DNA of 64,000 nt from contig NZ_JBLKNX010000003.1 in NCBI RefSeq assembly GCF_051414055.1, positions 1 to 64,000 on the forward strand. The letters run 5' to 3'. The position numbers were made by a program, and so were the translations under genes. This document shows, piece after piece, positions 17,396 through 26,116 of the stretch (the stretch's first letter is position 1; every line of letters starts with the position of its first letter). The notes beneath the pieces were generated by a model. The model was not told the origin of the DNA, made no database searches, and was given only the letters and a program-made list of their open reading frames with translations. The stretch is from Halosimplex halobium (GTDB lineage Archaea > Halobacteriota > Halobacteria > Halobacteriales > Haloarculaceae).

Positions 17396-18544
17396 TCAGT
17401 CACTCGCCAGCCGGACGACGTGTTCGGCGCCGGTCGCGACCGTCTCCACGCGGTCGAACGGCGCGAAGTATTCGTCGAGGTCGAGCGCCCGATGGTGGAC
17501 CACCCAGCAGCGACCCCCGGGAGCGAGCACGTCGGCGGCCCCGCGAAGGAGGTCCGCGAGCACGCCGCTCCCCGCGTGGGTCGGCGGATTGCAGAGGACC
17601 GTGTCGAACGACTCGCTGGCGACGCCGGCCGTGCAATCCGCGGTGAGGACGCGCCCCTCGACGCCGTTGGCGGCCAGTGTCCGCTCGGCGGCGGCCGCCG
17701 CGAGCGCGTCGTCGTCGGTGGCCCACACGTCGCAGTCGGCCGACAGGCCGGCGTAGGCCGCGAGCGGACCGTACCCGCAACAGAGGTCTAGCACCGCGTC
17801 GCCGTCCTCGATTGTTGCCGTCTCGGCGAGCAGGCGCGTTCCGTCGTCGAGGGCGCCGGCGGCGAACAACCCGGGTGCTGTCACCAGTTCGAGGTCGATC
17901 CCAGCTACCGTTGCGTCGATCCGGTCGAAGGGTGGGTCGGAGTCGGAGCGGCCACCGTCGGCGGCCGCCGGTCCCGTGGCGCGCAGGAGCGACCAGCCGT
18001 CGCGCTCGGCGACCGTCTCGACGGTCGTCGCGGCGTCGGCCAGTGCATCCTCGTATCGGACGAGTCCCGTCTCGGGCTTCGCGGCGAGGAAGAGTTCCCC
18101 GCCGTCGGCCAGCGAGTCGAGCGCCGAGCGGAGACGGCGGGTCCCGATTGCTATCGGGGTGTACGCTCTGGGAACGAAGACGGCGGTGTCGGCGGGTTCG
18201 TCGGCCGGTCCGTCGATCGAGGCGAGGCCGGTCGCGCGTTCGACGGCCGCGTCGGCGCCGTTTCCGGCCGCGTTGCGCTCGCAGAGCGCGGCCGCACGGG
18301 CGCTCGCCGTCGTCGTCCGGACGCTCGTCGCTCGCTCGGCGAGGACGACGCCGACGACGCCGTAGCGGGCGCCGACCGTTCGCAGGTGACCGATATCCCG
18401 GTCCCACAGGTGTTCGAGCGCGAGCAGTTCGCCGGGACAGAACGTGTCCGCCGCCGCGACACCGTCGGCGGTGTGGAACTCGAACCGGTCCGGGCCGGCG
18501 TCCGTTCTCGACCCGAGGACGAGCGGCTCCCGGTCGGCGGTCAT
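17396..18544 (-). CDS. RsmC-like class I methyltransferase
   Basis: This 382-residue SAM-dependent methyltransferase has SAM motif DLCCGYGPL at 253-261 and the catalytic NPPTH motif at 319-323, which marks N2-guanine or N6-adenine methyltransferases acting on rRNA. The N-terminal half resembles a degenerate methyltransferase domain, as in E. coli RsmC, so 16S rRNA methylation is plausible. The start at 18544 is preferred. The frame is open further upstream to 18760, but that part would encode a basic, proline-rich stretch made of 15-bp repeats, unlike the acidic proteome. Confidence 0.8.
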   Translation of the reverse strand: MTADREPLVLGSRTDAGPDRFEFHTADGVAAADTFCPGELLALEHLWDRDIGHLRTVGARYGVVGVVLAERATSVRTTTASARAAALCERNAAGNGADAAVERATGLASIDGPADEPADTAVFVPRAYTPIAIGTRRLRSALDSLADGGELFLAAKPETGLVRYEDALADAATTVETVAERDGWSLLRATGPAAADGGRSDSDPPFDRIDATVAGIDLELVTAPGLFAAGALDDGTRLLAETATIEDGDAVLDLCCGYGPLAAYAGLSADCDVWATDDDALAAAAAERTLAANGVEGRVLTADCTAGVASESFDTVLCNPPTHAGSGVLADLLRGAADVLAPGGRCWVVHHRALDLDEYFAPFDRVETVATGAEHVVRLASD

Positions 18545-18610
18545 CTGCGACCTCCCCGGGCGGCGCCGCGGTCGCAAGTGTGCGAGCGGAGTGGTCTCGG
18601 ACGGTGTGCG

Positions 18611-18670
18611 GTCGAACGGCAGGCGGTCGATCGGTAGGCAGTCGAACGGCAGGCGGTCGAACGGCGGGCG
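18611..18670. repeat. 15-bp tandem repeat, four units
   Basis: Four 15-bp units start at 18611, 18626, 18641 and 18656, close to GTCGAACGGCAGGCG. They lie just upstream of the methyltransferase start. Because 15 is a multiple of three and the frame is open, translation on the minus strand would give RLPFD-like pentapeptides; I treat the region as non-coding. Confidence 0.75.
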
Positions 18671-18758
18671 GTCGGGCGGTCGTCGAGGCTGTGCGGTCGC
18701 GGGCGTGCGTGGCGTGGCATTCGGATGGTCGGCAGGGCTGGCGGTCGTCGACCGACTC

Positions 18759-18840
18759 ATACGGATTATTGCAAGCGTTTACCGGGTCGACCGCACGACT
18801 GCGTGCGGTCGATCCCGGAATGACTTGCAATAATCCGTAT
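18759..18840. repeat. Long two-part inverted repeat (hairpin element)
   Basis: The outer arms are a perfect 17-bp pair, ATACGGATTATTGCAAG (18759-18775) and CTTGCAATAATCCGTAT (18824-18840). The inner arms are CCGGGTCGACCGCAC (18782-18796) and its complement at 18803-18818 with a single bulged T. The outer arms are A/T-rich and unlike the surrounding DNA. There is no coding content. It could be a small non-autonomous mobile element or a structured RNA. Confidence 0.85.
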
Positions 18841-19213
18841 CAGAGCCGCGCCTCGGGAGTATCGCAACGGGGACGCCGTCGAGGAGAGAGCCGCCGCTGT
18901 CCGCGAAGCGCGGCGCCGGGTGCCGAAAGCGCGGCCGAGCGGAGGGGGGACGCGTCCGACAGCGACTCGGACGCGCGTCCGCACGGCCCACAGCCGGCGA
19001 GCCGGTCGAACCCGCCCCGCCCGCGCGGTCGCCGCTGCCGTCGGCGGCCTACGCGAGTCGGCGGGCGCGGCCCGACCTCGGGCCCTTGTCCATCCTACCT
19101 GTCGGTATTCGGCCGCCCTACAAATTCGTTTCCGTGCCGTGGGGGCCGTTCACGCGTGGGACCGCGGCCCGCACCGGGACAACACGTATGCGGGCTCCGA
19201 CTGACCGGCGCGT
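18841..19213. other. Intergenic region, no gene seen
   Basis: Apart from a short imperfect dyad (GGACGCGTCC against GGACGCGCGTCC near 18950-18980), I see no gene, terminator or clear promoter in this stretch between the hairpin element and the acetyltransferase. Open frames here are basic and proline-rich and look spurious. Confidence 0.5.
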
Positions 19214-19678
19214 ATGGACCTCCTCGAAGCGACCCGCGAGGACGTGTCGACCCTCGCCGAGTACTGGTACGACCTCGCCTCGGCGATGGAGCAGTACGAC
19301 GAACTCAACGAGGTCGCCTACGACGGGCCCGAACCCGCCGAGGCGGGATTCGAGGGGCTACTGGCCGACGAGGACACGACTGTCTATCTACTCACCGTCG
19401 ACGGGGACGACGCCGGCTACCTCGTCCTCCGCTCGGGCGAGCACCCGTCGCGGACCCACTCGGAGTACGTCGAGGTCGTCGACCTGTACGTCGCGCCCGA
19501 ACACAGAGACAGCGGCCACGGCAGCGACGCCCTCGACGCGGTCGAGCGGATCGCCCGCGAGCGGGGCGCCGACTACGTCGAAGTCTCCTGCGAGTGGGGC
19601 AACGACGGCGCCCGCCGGTTCTACCGGGACAACGGTTTCGAACCCAAACAGGTGACCTACGCTCGACGGGTCGACTGA
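19214..19678 (+). CDS. GNAT-family N-acetyltransferase
   Basis: This 154-residue acetyl-CoA-dependent acetyltransferase has the core strand string VDLYVAPEHRDSGHGSDALD, which includes the acetyl-CoA pyrophosphate loop (R/Q-x-x-G-x-G/A variant RDSGHGS), and ends with the WGNDGARRFYRDNGF motif typical of the fold. Length is normal for a single-domain GNAT. The substrate is unknown. It lies just before copA but has its own start region; co-regulation is not evident. Confidence 0.88.
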   Translation: MDLLEATREDVSTLAEYWYDLASAMEQYDELNEVAYDGPEPAEAGFEGLLADEDTTVYLLTVDGDDAGYLVLRSGEHPSRTHSEYVEVVDLYVAPEHRDSGHGSDALDAVERIARERGADYVEVSCEWGNDGARRFYRDNGFEPKQVTYARRVD

Positions 19679-19794
19679 CGTTCGAACCGCCAACCGGACG
19701 CCGAATTCGATTAGGATCGAAAAATCACCGGCAGACTGACCTTCGAAACACAGGGGCAAACCGCATGAACGGGTAGCCCATATATACAACCAAC

Positions 19795-22470
19795 ATGAGC
19801 GAGCGCACGACCAGGCTGGAACTCCACGGGATGAGCTGCGCGAACTGCTCGCAGACTATCGAGGAGCGGGTGAGCTCGCTGGCGGGCGTCTCGGCGGTCG
19901 ACGCCAACTACGCGACCGACGAGGGGAGCGTCACGTACGACCCCGGGGAGACGAGTCTGCGTGAGATATACGACGCTATCGAGGATGCAGGCTACGAGGC
20001 GGCGAGCGAGACGGTCTCCGTGGGGATCACGGACATGTCCTGCGCGAACTGCGCGGAGACCAGCGAGTCGGCGCTGCTGGACATGCCCGGCGTCGTCGAC
20101 GCCGACGTGAACTACGCGACCGACGAGGGGACGGTCACCTACAACCCCGCCGAGGCGTCGCTCGCGGACATCTACGACGCCATCGAATCGGCCGGTTACA
20201 CGCCCGTCCGGGAGGACGACGGGGCGGAGGGCGAAGGCGAGGCCGGAGACACGGCCGAGTCGTCCCGGGACCGCCAGCAGGCCGCGCGCGACGAGGAGAT
20301 CCGCCGCCAGCGGAACCTGACGGTCTTCGGCGCGGCCCTGTCGCTGCCGCTGCTCGTGATGCTGGTCGACCACGTGTTCGGGCTCGGCGTCCTGCCGGAG
20401 GAGGTCGCGGGCGTCTCGGTCGGCTGGGGCGCGTTCGCGCTCGCGACCCCCGTCCAGTACGCGCTCGGGAGGGAGTTCTACGAGAACTCCTACACGGCGG
20501 TCGTGAAGAACCGGACCGCGAACATGGACGTGCTGATCGCCCTGGGGTCGTCGACCGCCTACCTCTACTCGGTGGCACGACTGCTGGGGTTCCCGGGCGA
20601 GGGGCTGTACTTCGACACCGCGGCCCTAATCTTGGTGTTCATCACGCTGGGCAACTACCTCGAGGCGCGCTCGAAGGGCCAGGCGTCCGAGGCGATCCGC
20701 TCGCTGCTGGAGATGGAGGCCGACACGGCGACGCTCGTCCGCGACGACGGCACCGAGGAGGAGGTCCCGCTCTCGGAGGTCGAGGTCGGCGACCGCCTCA
20801 AAGTGCGTCCAGGCGAGAAGATCCCGACCGACGCCGAGGTCGTGGACGGCGACAGCGCGGTCGACGAGTCGATGGTCACCGGCGAGTCGGTGCCCGTCTC
20901 GAAAGAGCCCGGCGACGAGGTGATCGGGTCGACCGTCAACCAAAATGGCGTGCTCGTCGTCGAGGCCACGAAGGTCGGCGAGGAGACGGCCATCCAGCAG
21001 ATCGTCTCCCGGGTCAAGGACGCCCAGAGCCGCCAGCCGGAGATCCAGAACGTCGCCGACCGCATCAGCTCCTACTTCGTCCCCGCGGTCATCCTGAACG
21101 CCCTGTTCTGGGGCGGCGTCTGGTACGCTTTCCCCGAGGCGCTGGCCGGGTTCGTCAGCGGCTTGCCAGTGTGGGGCCTCGCCGCGGGCGGTCCCGCCGC
21201 GGTGGGCGTCTTCGAGTTCGCGGTCGTCGTCTTCGCGTCGGCGGTGCTGATCGCCTGTCCCTGCGCGCTCGGGCTGGCGACGCCCGCGGCGACGATGGTC
21301 GGGACCGCCATCGGCGCGCGCAACGGCGTCCTCTTCGAGGGCGGCGATATCCTCGAACGGGTCCGGGACGTGGACACCGTCGTCTTCGACAAGACCGGGA
21401 CCCTGACGGAAGGAGAGATGGAGCTGACTGACGTGGTCGCGCTGCCCGCTACCGACGGCGGGGCCGTGGAGGGAGACGCGGTCGGCGACGGCGACGCGGC
21501 CACCGACGGCGGCGCCCTCGCCGAGCCCGAAGTGACGGAGGAGTTCGTCCTCGAGGTCGCCGCGAGCGCGGAGTCCGGCAGCGAACACCCGCTCGCCGAG
21601 GCCATCGTCGAGGGCGCCCGCGAGCGCGGCATCGACGTGGGCGAGCCAGACGACTTCGAGAACGTCCCCGGCCACGGCGTGAAGGCGACGACGAGCCACG
21701 GGCGTGTCCTCGTGGGCAACCGGAAGCTCATGCGCGAGGCGGGCGTCGACGTGTCCCCGGCCGAGGACGCCATGGACCGCCTCGAACGCGAGGGCAAGAC
21801 GGCGATGCTGGTCGCGCTCGCGGACGGTGCGGGCGCCGGCGGAGACACCGACGCGGCCGCCGGCGACTACCGGCTACTCGGCGTCGTCGCCGACGCGGAC
21901 ACCGTCAAGGAGTCGGCCGGGGCGGCGGTCTCGGAGCTCCGCGAGCGCGGCACGGACGTGTGGCTGATCACCGGCGACAACGAGCGGACCGCCGAGGCCG
22001 TCGCCGAACGCGTGGGCATCGATCCGGACAACGTGATGGCCGGCGTCCTCCCGGAGGACAAGGCCGACGCCGTCGACGACATTCAGTCCGAGGGCCGCCG
22101 CGCGATGATGGTCGGGGACGGCGTCAACGACGCGCCGGCGCTCGCGACGGCGTTCGTCGGCTGCGCCATCGGCAGCGGCACCGACGTGGCCATCGAGGCC
22201 GCCGATGTGACGCTGATGCGCTCGGACCCACTGGACGTTGTCAAGGCCGTCCGCGTCTCGGAGGGGACCCTCTCGAAGATCAAGCAGAACCTCTTCTGGG
22301 CGCTGGGCTACAACACGGCGATGATCCCGCTGGCGTCGCTGGGGCTGCTCCAGCCGGTCCTGGCTGCGGCGGCGATGGCCGTCTCCAGCGTCTCCGTGCT
22401 GACCAACAGCCTGCTCTTTCGCCGGTACGAACCCGACGAGGACTACCGGCTGTTCGGCTTCCTCCGCTGA
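19795..22470 (+). CDS. copA: Copper-exporting P1B-type ATPase CopA
   Basis: This 891-residue Cu+ efflux pump has two N-terminal heavy-metal-associated domains with GMSCANC (C15, C18) and DMSCANC (C83, C86), eight membrane helices, the CPC metal site at 488-490, the phosphorylated D532 in DKTGT, and the hinge GDGVNDAPAL. The additional YN (GYNTAMIP) and MAVSS motifs of helices 7 and 8 mark the Cu+-specific P1B-1 subgroup. An acidic linker of about 30 residues and a Gly/Ala/Asp-rich insert in the nucleotide-binding domain are halophilic additions. It exports copper from the cytoplasm. Nearby Lrp-TRASH and halocyanin genes complete a copper group. Confidence 0.96.
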   Translation: MSERTTRLELHGMSCANCSQTIEERVSSLAGVSAVDANYATDEGSVTYDPGETSLREIYDAIEDAGYEAASETVSVGITDMSCANCAETSESALLDMPGVVDADVNYATDEGTVTYNPAEASLADIYDAIESAGYTPVREDDGAEGEGEAGDTAESSRDRQQAARDEEIRRQRNLTVFGAALSLPLLVMLVDHVFGLGVLPEEVAGVSVGWGAFALATPVQYALGREFYENSYTAVVKNRTANMDVLIALGSSTAYLYSVARLLGFPGEGLYFDTAALILVFITLGNYLEARSKGQASEAIRSLLEMEADTATLVRDDGTEEEVPLSEVEVGDRLKVRPGEKIPTDAEVVDGDSAVDESMVTGESVPVSKEPGDEVIGSTVNQNGVLVVEATKVGEETAIQQIVSRVKDAQSRQPEIQNVADRISSYFVPAVILNALFWGGVWYAFPEALAGFVSGLPVWGLAAGGPAAVGVFEFAVVVFASAVLIACPCALGLATPAATMVGTAIGARNGVLFEGGDILERVRDVDTVVFDKTGTLTEGEMELTDVVALPATDGGAVEGDAVGDGDAATDGGALAEPEVTEEFVLEVAASAESGSEHPLAEAIVEGARERGIDVGEPDDFENVPGHGVKATTSHGRVLVGNRKLMREAGVDVSPAEDAMDRLEREGKTAMLVALADGAGAGGDTDAAAGDYRLLGVVADADTVKESAGAAVSELRERGTDVWLITGDNERTAEAVAERVGIDPDNVMAGVLPEDKADAVDDIQSEGRRAMMVGDGVNDAPALATAFVGCAIGSGTDVAIEAADVTLMRSDPLDVVKAVRVSEGTLSKIKQNLFWALGYNTAMIPLASLGLLQPVLAAAAMAVSSVSVLTNSLLFRRYEPDEDYRLFGFLR

Positions 22471-22615
22471 GGCCGACACGCCGGCCCTTCCCGCGACGCC
22501 CGAACCGGTTCGGCCGGTTCGGCCGAATTCGGGCGAGTAACTGCGCCGAGCCGGTCTATCACGGTCTGTATTGCAAACCCTCTTTTCCGTGGGTTCCCAA
22601 GTGTCAGGTTGCGAC

Positions 22616-23119
22616 ATGACCGACGGAATCCGACGTCGACGGCTGCTCGGTGGTATCGGAGCGATGGCGACCGCGGGCGTCCTCGCGGGGTGCTCGACGG
22701 AAACATCCGGCGGGGACGGCGGTGATGGCGGCGATGGCGGCGACGGTGGCGGAGGTGGAGGCACACCCTCCTGGCCTTCGTACCTCGACGACGCCCAGGG
22801 CGACACCAGCCAGGACGCCCGCGGCCAGAGCGAGGTCACGGTCGAGGTCGGACCGGACGGGAGCCTCGCGTTCGATCCGGTGTACCTGCGCGTCGACTCC
22901 GGGACGACGATCAACTTCGAGTTCGTGTCCCCCAGCCACAACGTCAAGCCCGAGAGCCAGCCCGAGGGCGGCTCCCTGGACGGGACCGAGGGCGGCGAGA
23001 TGGAGACGGTTCCCGAGGGCGAGACGTACTCGGTCACGCTGGAGACGACCGGCATCTACGCCTACTACTGCGGACCCCACGAGACGACCGGGATGAAGGG
23101 CGGTATCTCCGTCGAGTAG
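22616..23119 (+). CDS. Halocyanin-like blue copper lipoprotein
   Basis: This 167-residue type 1 copper protein is lipid-anchored. The signal has RRRRLL at 6-11 and lipobox LAGC with C26, followed by a Gly/Asp linker. The plastocyanin-like domain ends with copper ligands H108 (SPSHNV), C152 (YYCGPH), H155 and M160 (GMKGG). Halocyanins are membrane-attached electron carriers. The ATG at 22616 is chosen because it begins the Tat signal. It sits 146 bases after copA on the same strand, so copper supply and copper removal genes are adjacent. Confidence 0.92.
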   Translation: MTDGIRRRRLLGGIGAMATAGVLAGCSTETSGGDGGDGGDGGDGGGGGGTPSWPSYLDDAQGDTSQDARGQSEVTVEVGPDGSLAFDPVYLRVDSGTTINFEFVSPSHNVKPESQPEGGSLDGTEGGEMETVPEGETYSVTLETTGIYAYYCGPHETTGMKGGISVE

Positions 23120-23147
23120 GGACGGAAGCTGCGGTTCTTCTACTGGC

Positions 23148-24461
23148 TCACTCGCCGCGCAGTTCCGCCATGTGGTCGATGCGCTGCTGGACGAGGTCGG
23201 GTTTGCCGATGTCGTGGCGGATGCGGACGCCGTCGCCCGCCGCTTCGAGCGCGTCCCCGGCGATCTCCTCGGCGGCCTCGATCGTGTCCGCCAGGCCGAC
23301 GACCGCGAACGACCGCGAGGTGGTCGTGTAGATGCCGTCGTCGCGCTCGTCGACCGAGGCGTAGAACAGCAGCGCCTCGCCGTCGGTCCCTTCGGCCGCG
23401 GCGGCGGCGCTCTCCTCGTCGACGGAGACCTTCGCGCCGCTGTCGGGGTCGGTCGGGTAGCCTTCCGGGACGGCGTACTTGCAGACGGTCGCCCGCGGGG
23501 CGAAAGACAGCTGGGGGAGCGACTCGCCGTCGCGGGCCGCCGTCAGCACCTCGAGGAAGTCCGTGTTGAGGACCGGGAGCGTGTTCATCGCCTCGGGGTC
23601 GCCGAAGCGGGCGTTGAACTCGACGACCTTGATGCCGTCGGCGGTGAGCATGAACTGCCCGTAGAGGACGCCCTTGTAGCCGTCCAGCGCGTCGACGGTC
23701 GCCTCCAGCACCTCGACGGCCTCCATGTAGTCGTCCTCGTCCATGAACGGGAGCTCCAGCGTCGCGTCCGAATACGAGCCCATCCCGCCGGTGTTGGGGC
23801 CCTCGTCGCCCTCGTAGGCGCGCTTGTGGTCCTGGACCGCCGGGGTGACACGCACGTCGCCGTTGGCGACCAGCGCCTGGACGGTGAACTCCTCGCCGAC
23901 GAGCCGCTCCTCCAGGACGATCCGCTCGTAGTCGGACTCGCGGATGTACTCCTTGGCCTCCGCCTTGGAGATCTGGTCGCCGGTGACGCGGACGCCCTTG
24001 CCGCCGGTGAGGCCGGCGGGCTTGACCGCGAGGTCGCCGTCGAACTCGTCGACGAACTCGCAGGCGGCGTCCATGTCCTCGAACGTCTCGAAGACCGGAC
24101 AGCCGGGAATGTCGTGCTCGCGCATGAAGCGGCGCTGGAAGGCCTTGTCCGTCTCGATGCGGGCCTCGGCCTCCTGGGGACCGAAGGCGTAGACGCCGGC
24201 GTCGTCCAGCGCGTCGGCGACGCCCGCGGCGAGGGGGCCCTCCGGGCCGACGACCGCGAGCGTGGCGTCGACCTCCCGGGCGTAGGCGGTCACGGCCGAC
24301 GGGTTCGTTGTCTCCAGCGACTCGAAGCCGTCGGCGAGCCGCGCGATGCCGGGGTTGCGGTTGCCCGCGCAGGCGTAGAGGTCCGCGCCCGAATCGGCGA
24401 GCGCGCGGGCGATCGCGTGTTCGCGGCCGCCGCCACCCACCAGCAGGACTGTCTTCGTCAT
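23148..24461 (-). CDS. purD: Phosphoribosylamine-glycine ligase
   Basis: This 437-residue ATP-grasp enzyme makes glycinamide ribonucleotide from phosphoribosylamine, glycine and ATP, the second step of purine synthesis. The N-terminal LLVGGGGREHAIARAL, the VVGPEGPLAAG string, the ATP-grasp region LAVKPAGLTGGKGVRV, the DHKRAYEGDEGPNTGGMGSY-type loop and the VVEFNARFGDPE metal site are all present. Length matches the family. It is monocistronic and converges with the halocyanin gene; no other pur gene is in the window. Confidence 0.96.
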   Translation of the reverse strand: MTKTVLLVGGGGREHAIARALADSGADLYACAGNRNPGIARLADGFESLETTNPSAVTAYAREVDATLAVVGPEGPLAAGVADALDDAGVYAFGPQEAEARIETDKAFQRRFMREHDIPGCPVFETFEDMDAACEFVDEFDGDLAVKPAGLTGGKGVRVTGDQISKAEAKEYIRESDYERIVLEERLVGEEFTVQALVANGDVRVTPAVQDHKRAYEGDEGPNTGGMGSYSDATLELPFMDEDDYMEAVEVLEATVDALDGYKGVLYGQFMLTADGIKVVEFNARFGDPEAMNTLPVLNTDFLEVLTAARDGESLPQLSFAPRATVCKYAVPEGYPTDPDSGAKVSVDEESAAAAAEGTDGEALLFYASVDERDDGIYTTTSRSFAVVGLADTIEAAEEIAGDALEAAGDGVRIRHDIGKPDLVQQRIDHMAELRGE

Positions 24462-24624
24462 ACCCGGATATCCGGCGCGGTGGGTGCCTAAAGGTTGCCT
24501 TTCGGACGACGCGATCCGCGCGGGCGAACCGGCTCGCGGACCGAGCGACTGCCGCCGCCGTCAGCGCGGCCGACCGCCCACGGGGCTCGCAAATAAGTGT
24601 GTCGCGGCCGATACCCGACCAGCG

Positions 24625-25986
24625 ATGGAGGTCGTCAACCCCGCGACCGGCGAGCGCATCGACACCTACGAGGAAGCCGACGGGGCGGCCGTCGAACGGA
24701 CGCTGACGGACGCCGACGCGGCCTTCGCGGAGTGGCGCGAGCGGCCGCTGGCCGACCGCGAGGAGCTGATCGAGTCGGCCGCCGACGTGCTCCGCGAGAA
24801 CAAACGGGAGTACGCCGAGCTGATGACCCGGGAGATGGGCAAGCCGGTCTCCCAGGCCGAATCGGAGGTCGAGAAGTGCGCGTGGGTCTGCGAGCATTAC
24901 GCCGAACACGCCCACACCTACCTCGAGGACGAACACCACCCGAGCCCGCCGGGCACGGAGGTCAAGACCGTCTACGAACCGATGGGGATCGTCCTGGCGG
25001 TGATGCCCTGGAACTTCCCGTTCTGGCAGGTCTTCCGCTTCATCGCGCCCTACATCACCGCCGGCAACGTCGGCGTGCTGAAACACGCCTCGAACGTCCC
25101 CGGCTGCGCCGAGGCCATCGAGGACGTCCTCCGGAAGGCGGGCTACCCCGAGGCCGTCTTCCAGTCGCTGCTCGCGCCGTCGGACCGCGTGGACGACATC
25201 ATCGCCGACGACCGCGTCCGCGCGGCGACGCTCACCGGGAGCGGCCCCGCGGGCCGGGCCGTCGCGTCGTCGGCCGGCGAGCAACTGAAGAAGACGGTGC
25301 TCGAACTCGGCGGGAGCGACCCGTTCGTCGTCCTCGACGACGCGGACCTCGACGACGCCGCCGAGACAGGCGCGTGGGCGCGCAACCTCAACAGCGGGCA
25401 GTCCTGTATCGCGGCCAAGCGCTTCGTCGTCCACACGGACGTGTACGAGCCGTTCGTAGAGCGGTTCGTCGACGAGGTCGAGTCGCTGACCGTCGGCGAC
25501 CCGATGGACGAGGACACCGAGGTCGGTCCGCAGGCCCGCGAGGACCTCATGGCGGAACTCCACGAGCAGGTCGAGGCGAGCGTCGACGCGGGCGCCGAGG
25601 TCGTCACCGGCGGCGAGCCGATGGACCGCGACGGCGCGTTCTACCCCCCGACGGTGCTCACGAACGTCCCCGAGGGCTGTCCGGCCGACTGCGAGGAGCT
25701 GTTCGGGCCGGTCGCGACGGTCTACGAGGTCGACTCCGAGGCCGCGGCCGTCGAGAAGGCCAACGACACGGAGTTCGGCCTCGGCGCGAGCATCTGGACC
25801 GAGGACCGCGAGCGCGGCGAGCGCGTCGCCCGGCGGATCGACGCCGGCTGCACGTACGTCAACCAGCTCACGAAGTCCGACCCCAGGGTTCCCTTCGGCG
25901 GCGTCAAACAGTCGGGCTACGGCCGGGAACTCTCCGAGGCGGGGATCAAGGAGTTCGTCAACCGCAAGACCCTCTGGGTGGAGTAG
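24625..25986 (+). CDS. NAD(P)-dependent aldehyde dehydrogenase (succinate-semialdehyde type)
   Basis: This 453-residue aldehyde dehydrogenase has the catalytic C261 in NSGQSCIAAK, the general base E227 in LELGGSDPF and the cofactor-binding MPWNFPFWQ near 127-135. It is shorter than most ALDHs, as are the GabD-like succinate-semialdehyde dehydrogenases of haloarchaea. It could also serve as an alpha-ketoglutarate-semialdehyde dehydrogenase for pentose catabolism, but it lies 14 kb from the sugar island, so the first role is preferred. The ATG at 24625 starts the conserved domain (VNPATGE). Confidence 0.88.
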   Translation: MEVVNPATGERIDTYEEADGAAVERTLTDADAAFAEWRERPLADREELIESAADVLRENKREYAELMTREMGKPVSQAESEVEKCAWVCEHYAEHAHTYLEDEHHPSPPGTEVKTVYEPMGIVLAVMPWNFPFWQVFRFIAPYITAGNVGVLKHASNVPGCAEAIEDVLRKAGYPEAVFQSLLAPSDRVDDIIADDRVRAATLTGSGPAGRAVASSAGEQLKKTVLELGGSDPFVVLDDADLDDAAETGAWARNLNSGQSCIAAKRFVVHTDVYEPFVERFVDEVESLTVGDPMDEDTEVGPQAREDLMAELHEQVEASVDAGAEVVTGGEPMDRDGAFYPPTVLTNVPEGCPADCEELFGPVATVYEVDSEAAAVEKANDTEFGLGASIWTEDRERGERVARRIDAGCTYVNQLTKSDPRVPFGGVKQSGYGRELSEAGIKEFVNRKTLWVE

Positions 25987-26116
25987 TCCCCGCGGCGTCT
26001 CTGTCCCGACGGGAGTTTCGGTGCCGCCGCGTTGCGCCGTCCCGGCCGTCCCGTCCGGGTCGTCCCGCCCGTCCCGTTCCCGGTCCCTTTTCGGCGTCCC
26101 CGGCGTACGGGCGTCC

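Noticed and set aside
18545..18760. N-terminal extension of the methyltransferase
   Set aside because: Basic proline-rich repeats, no promoter at the needed position and no homology-like content.
19781..19786. TATATA as the copA TATA box
   Set aside because: It is only nine bases from the ATG; a TATA box should be 25-30 bases from the transcript start, which would fall inside the gene.
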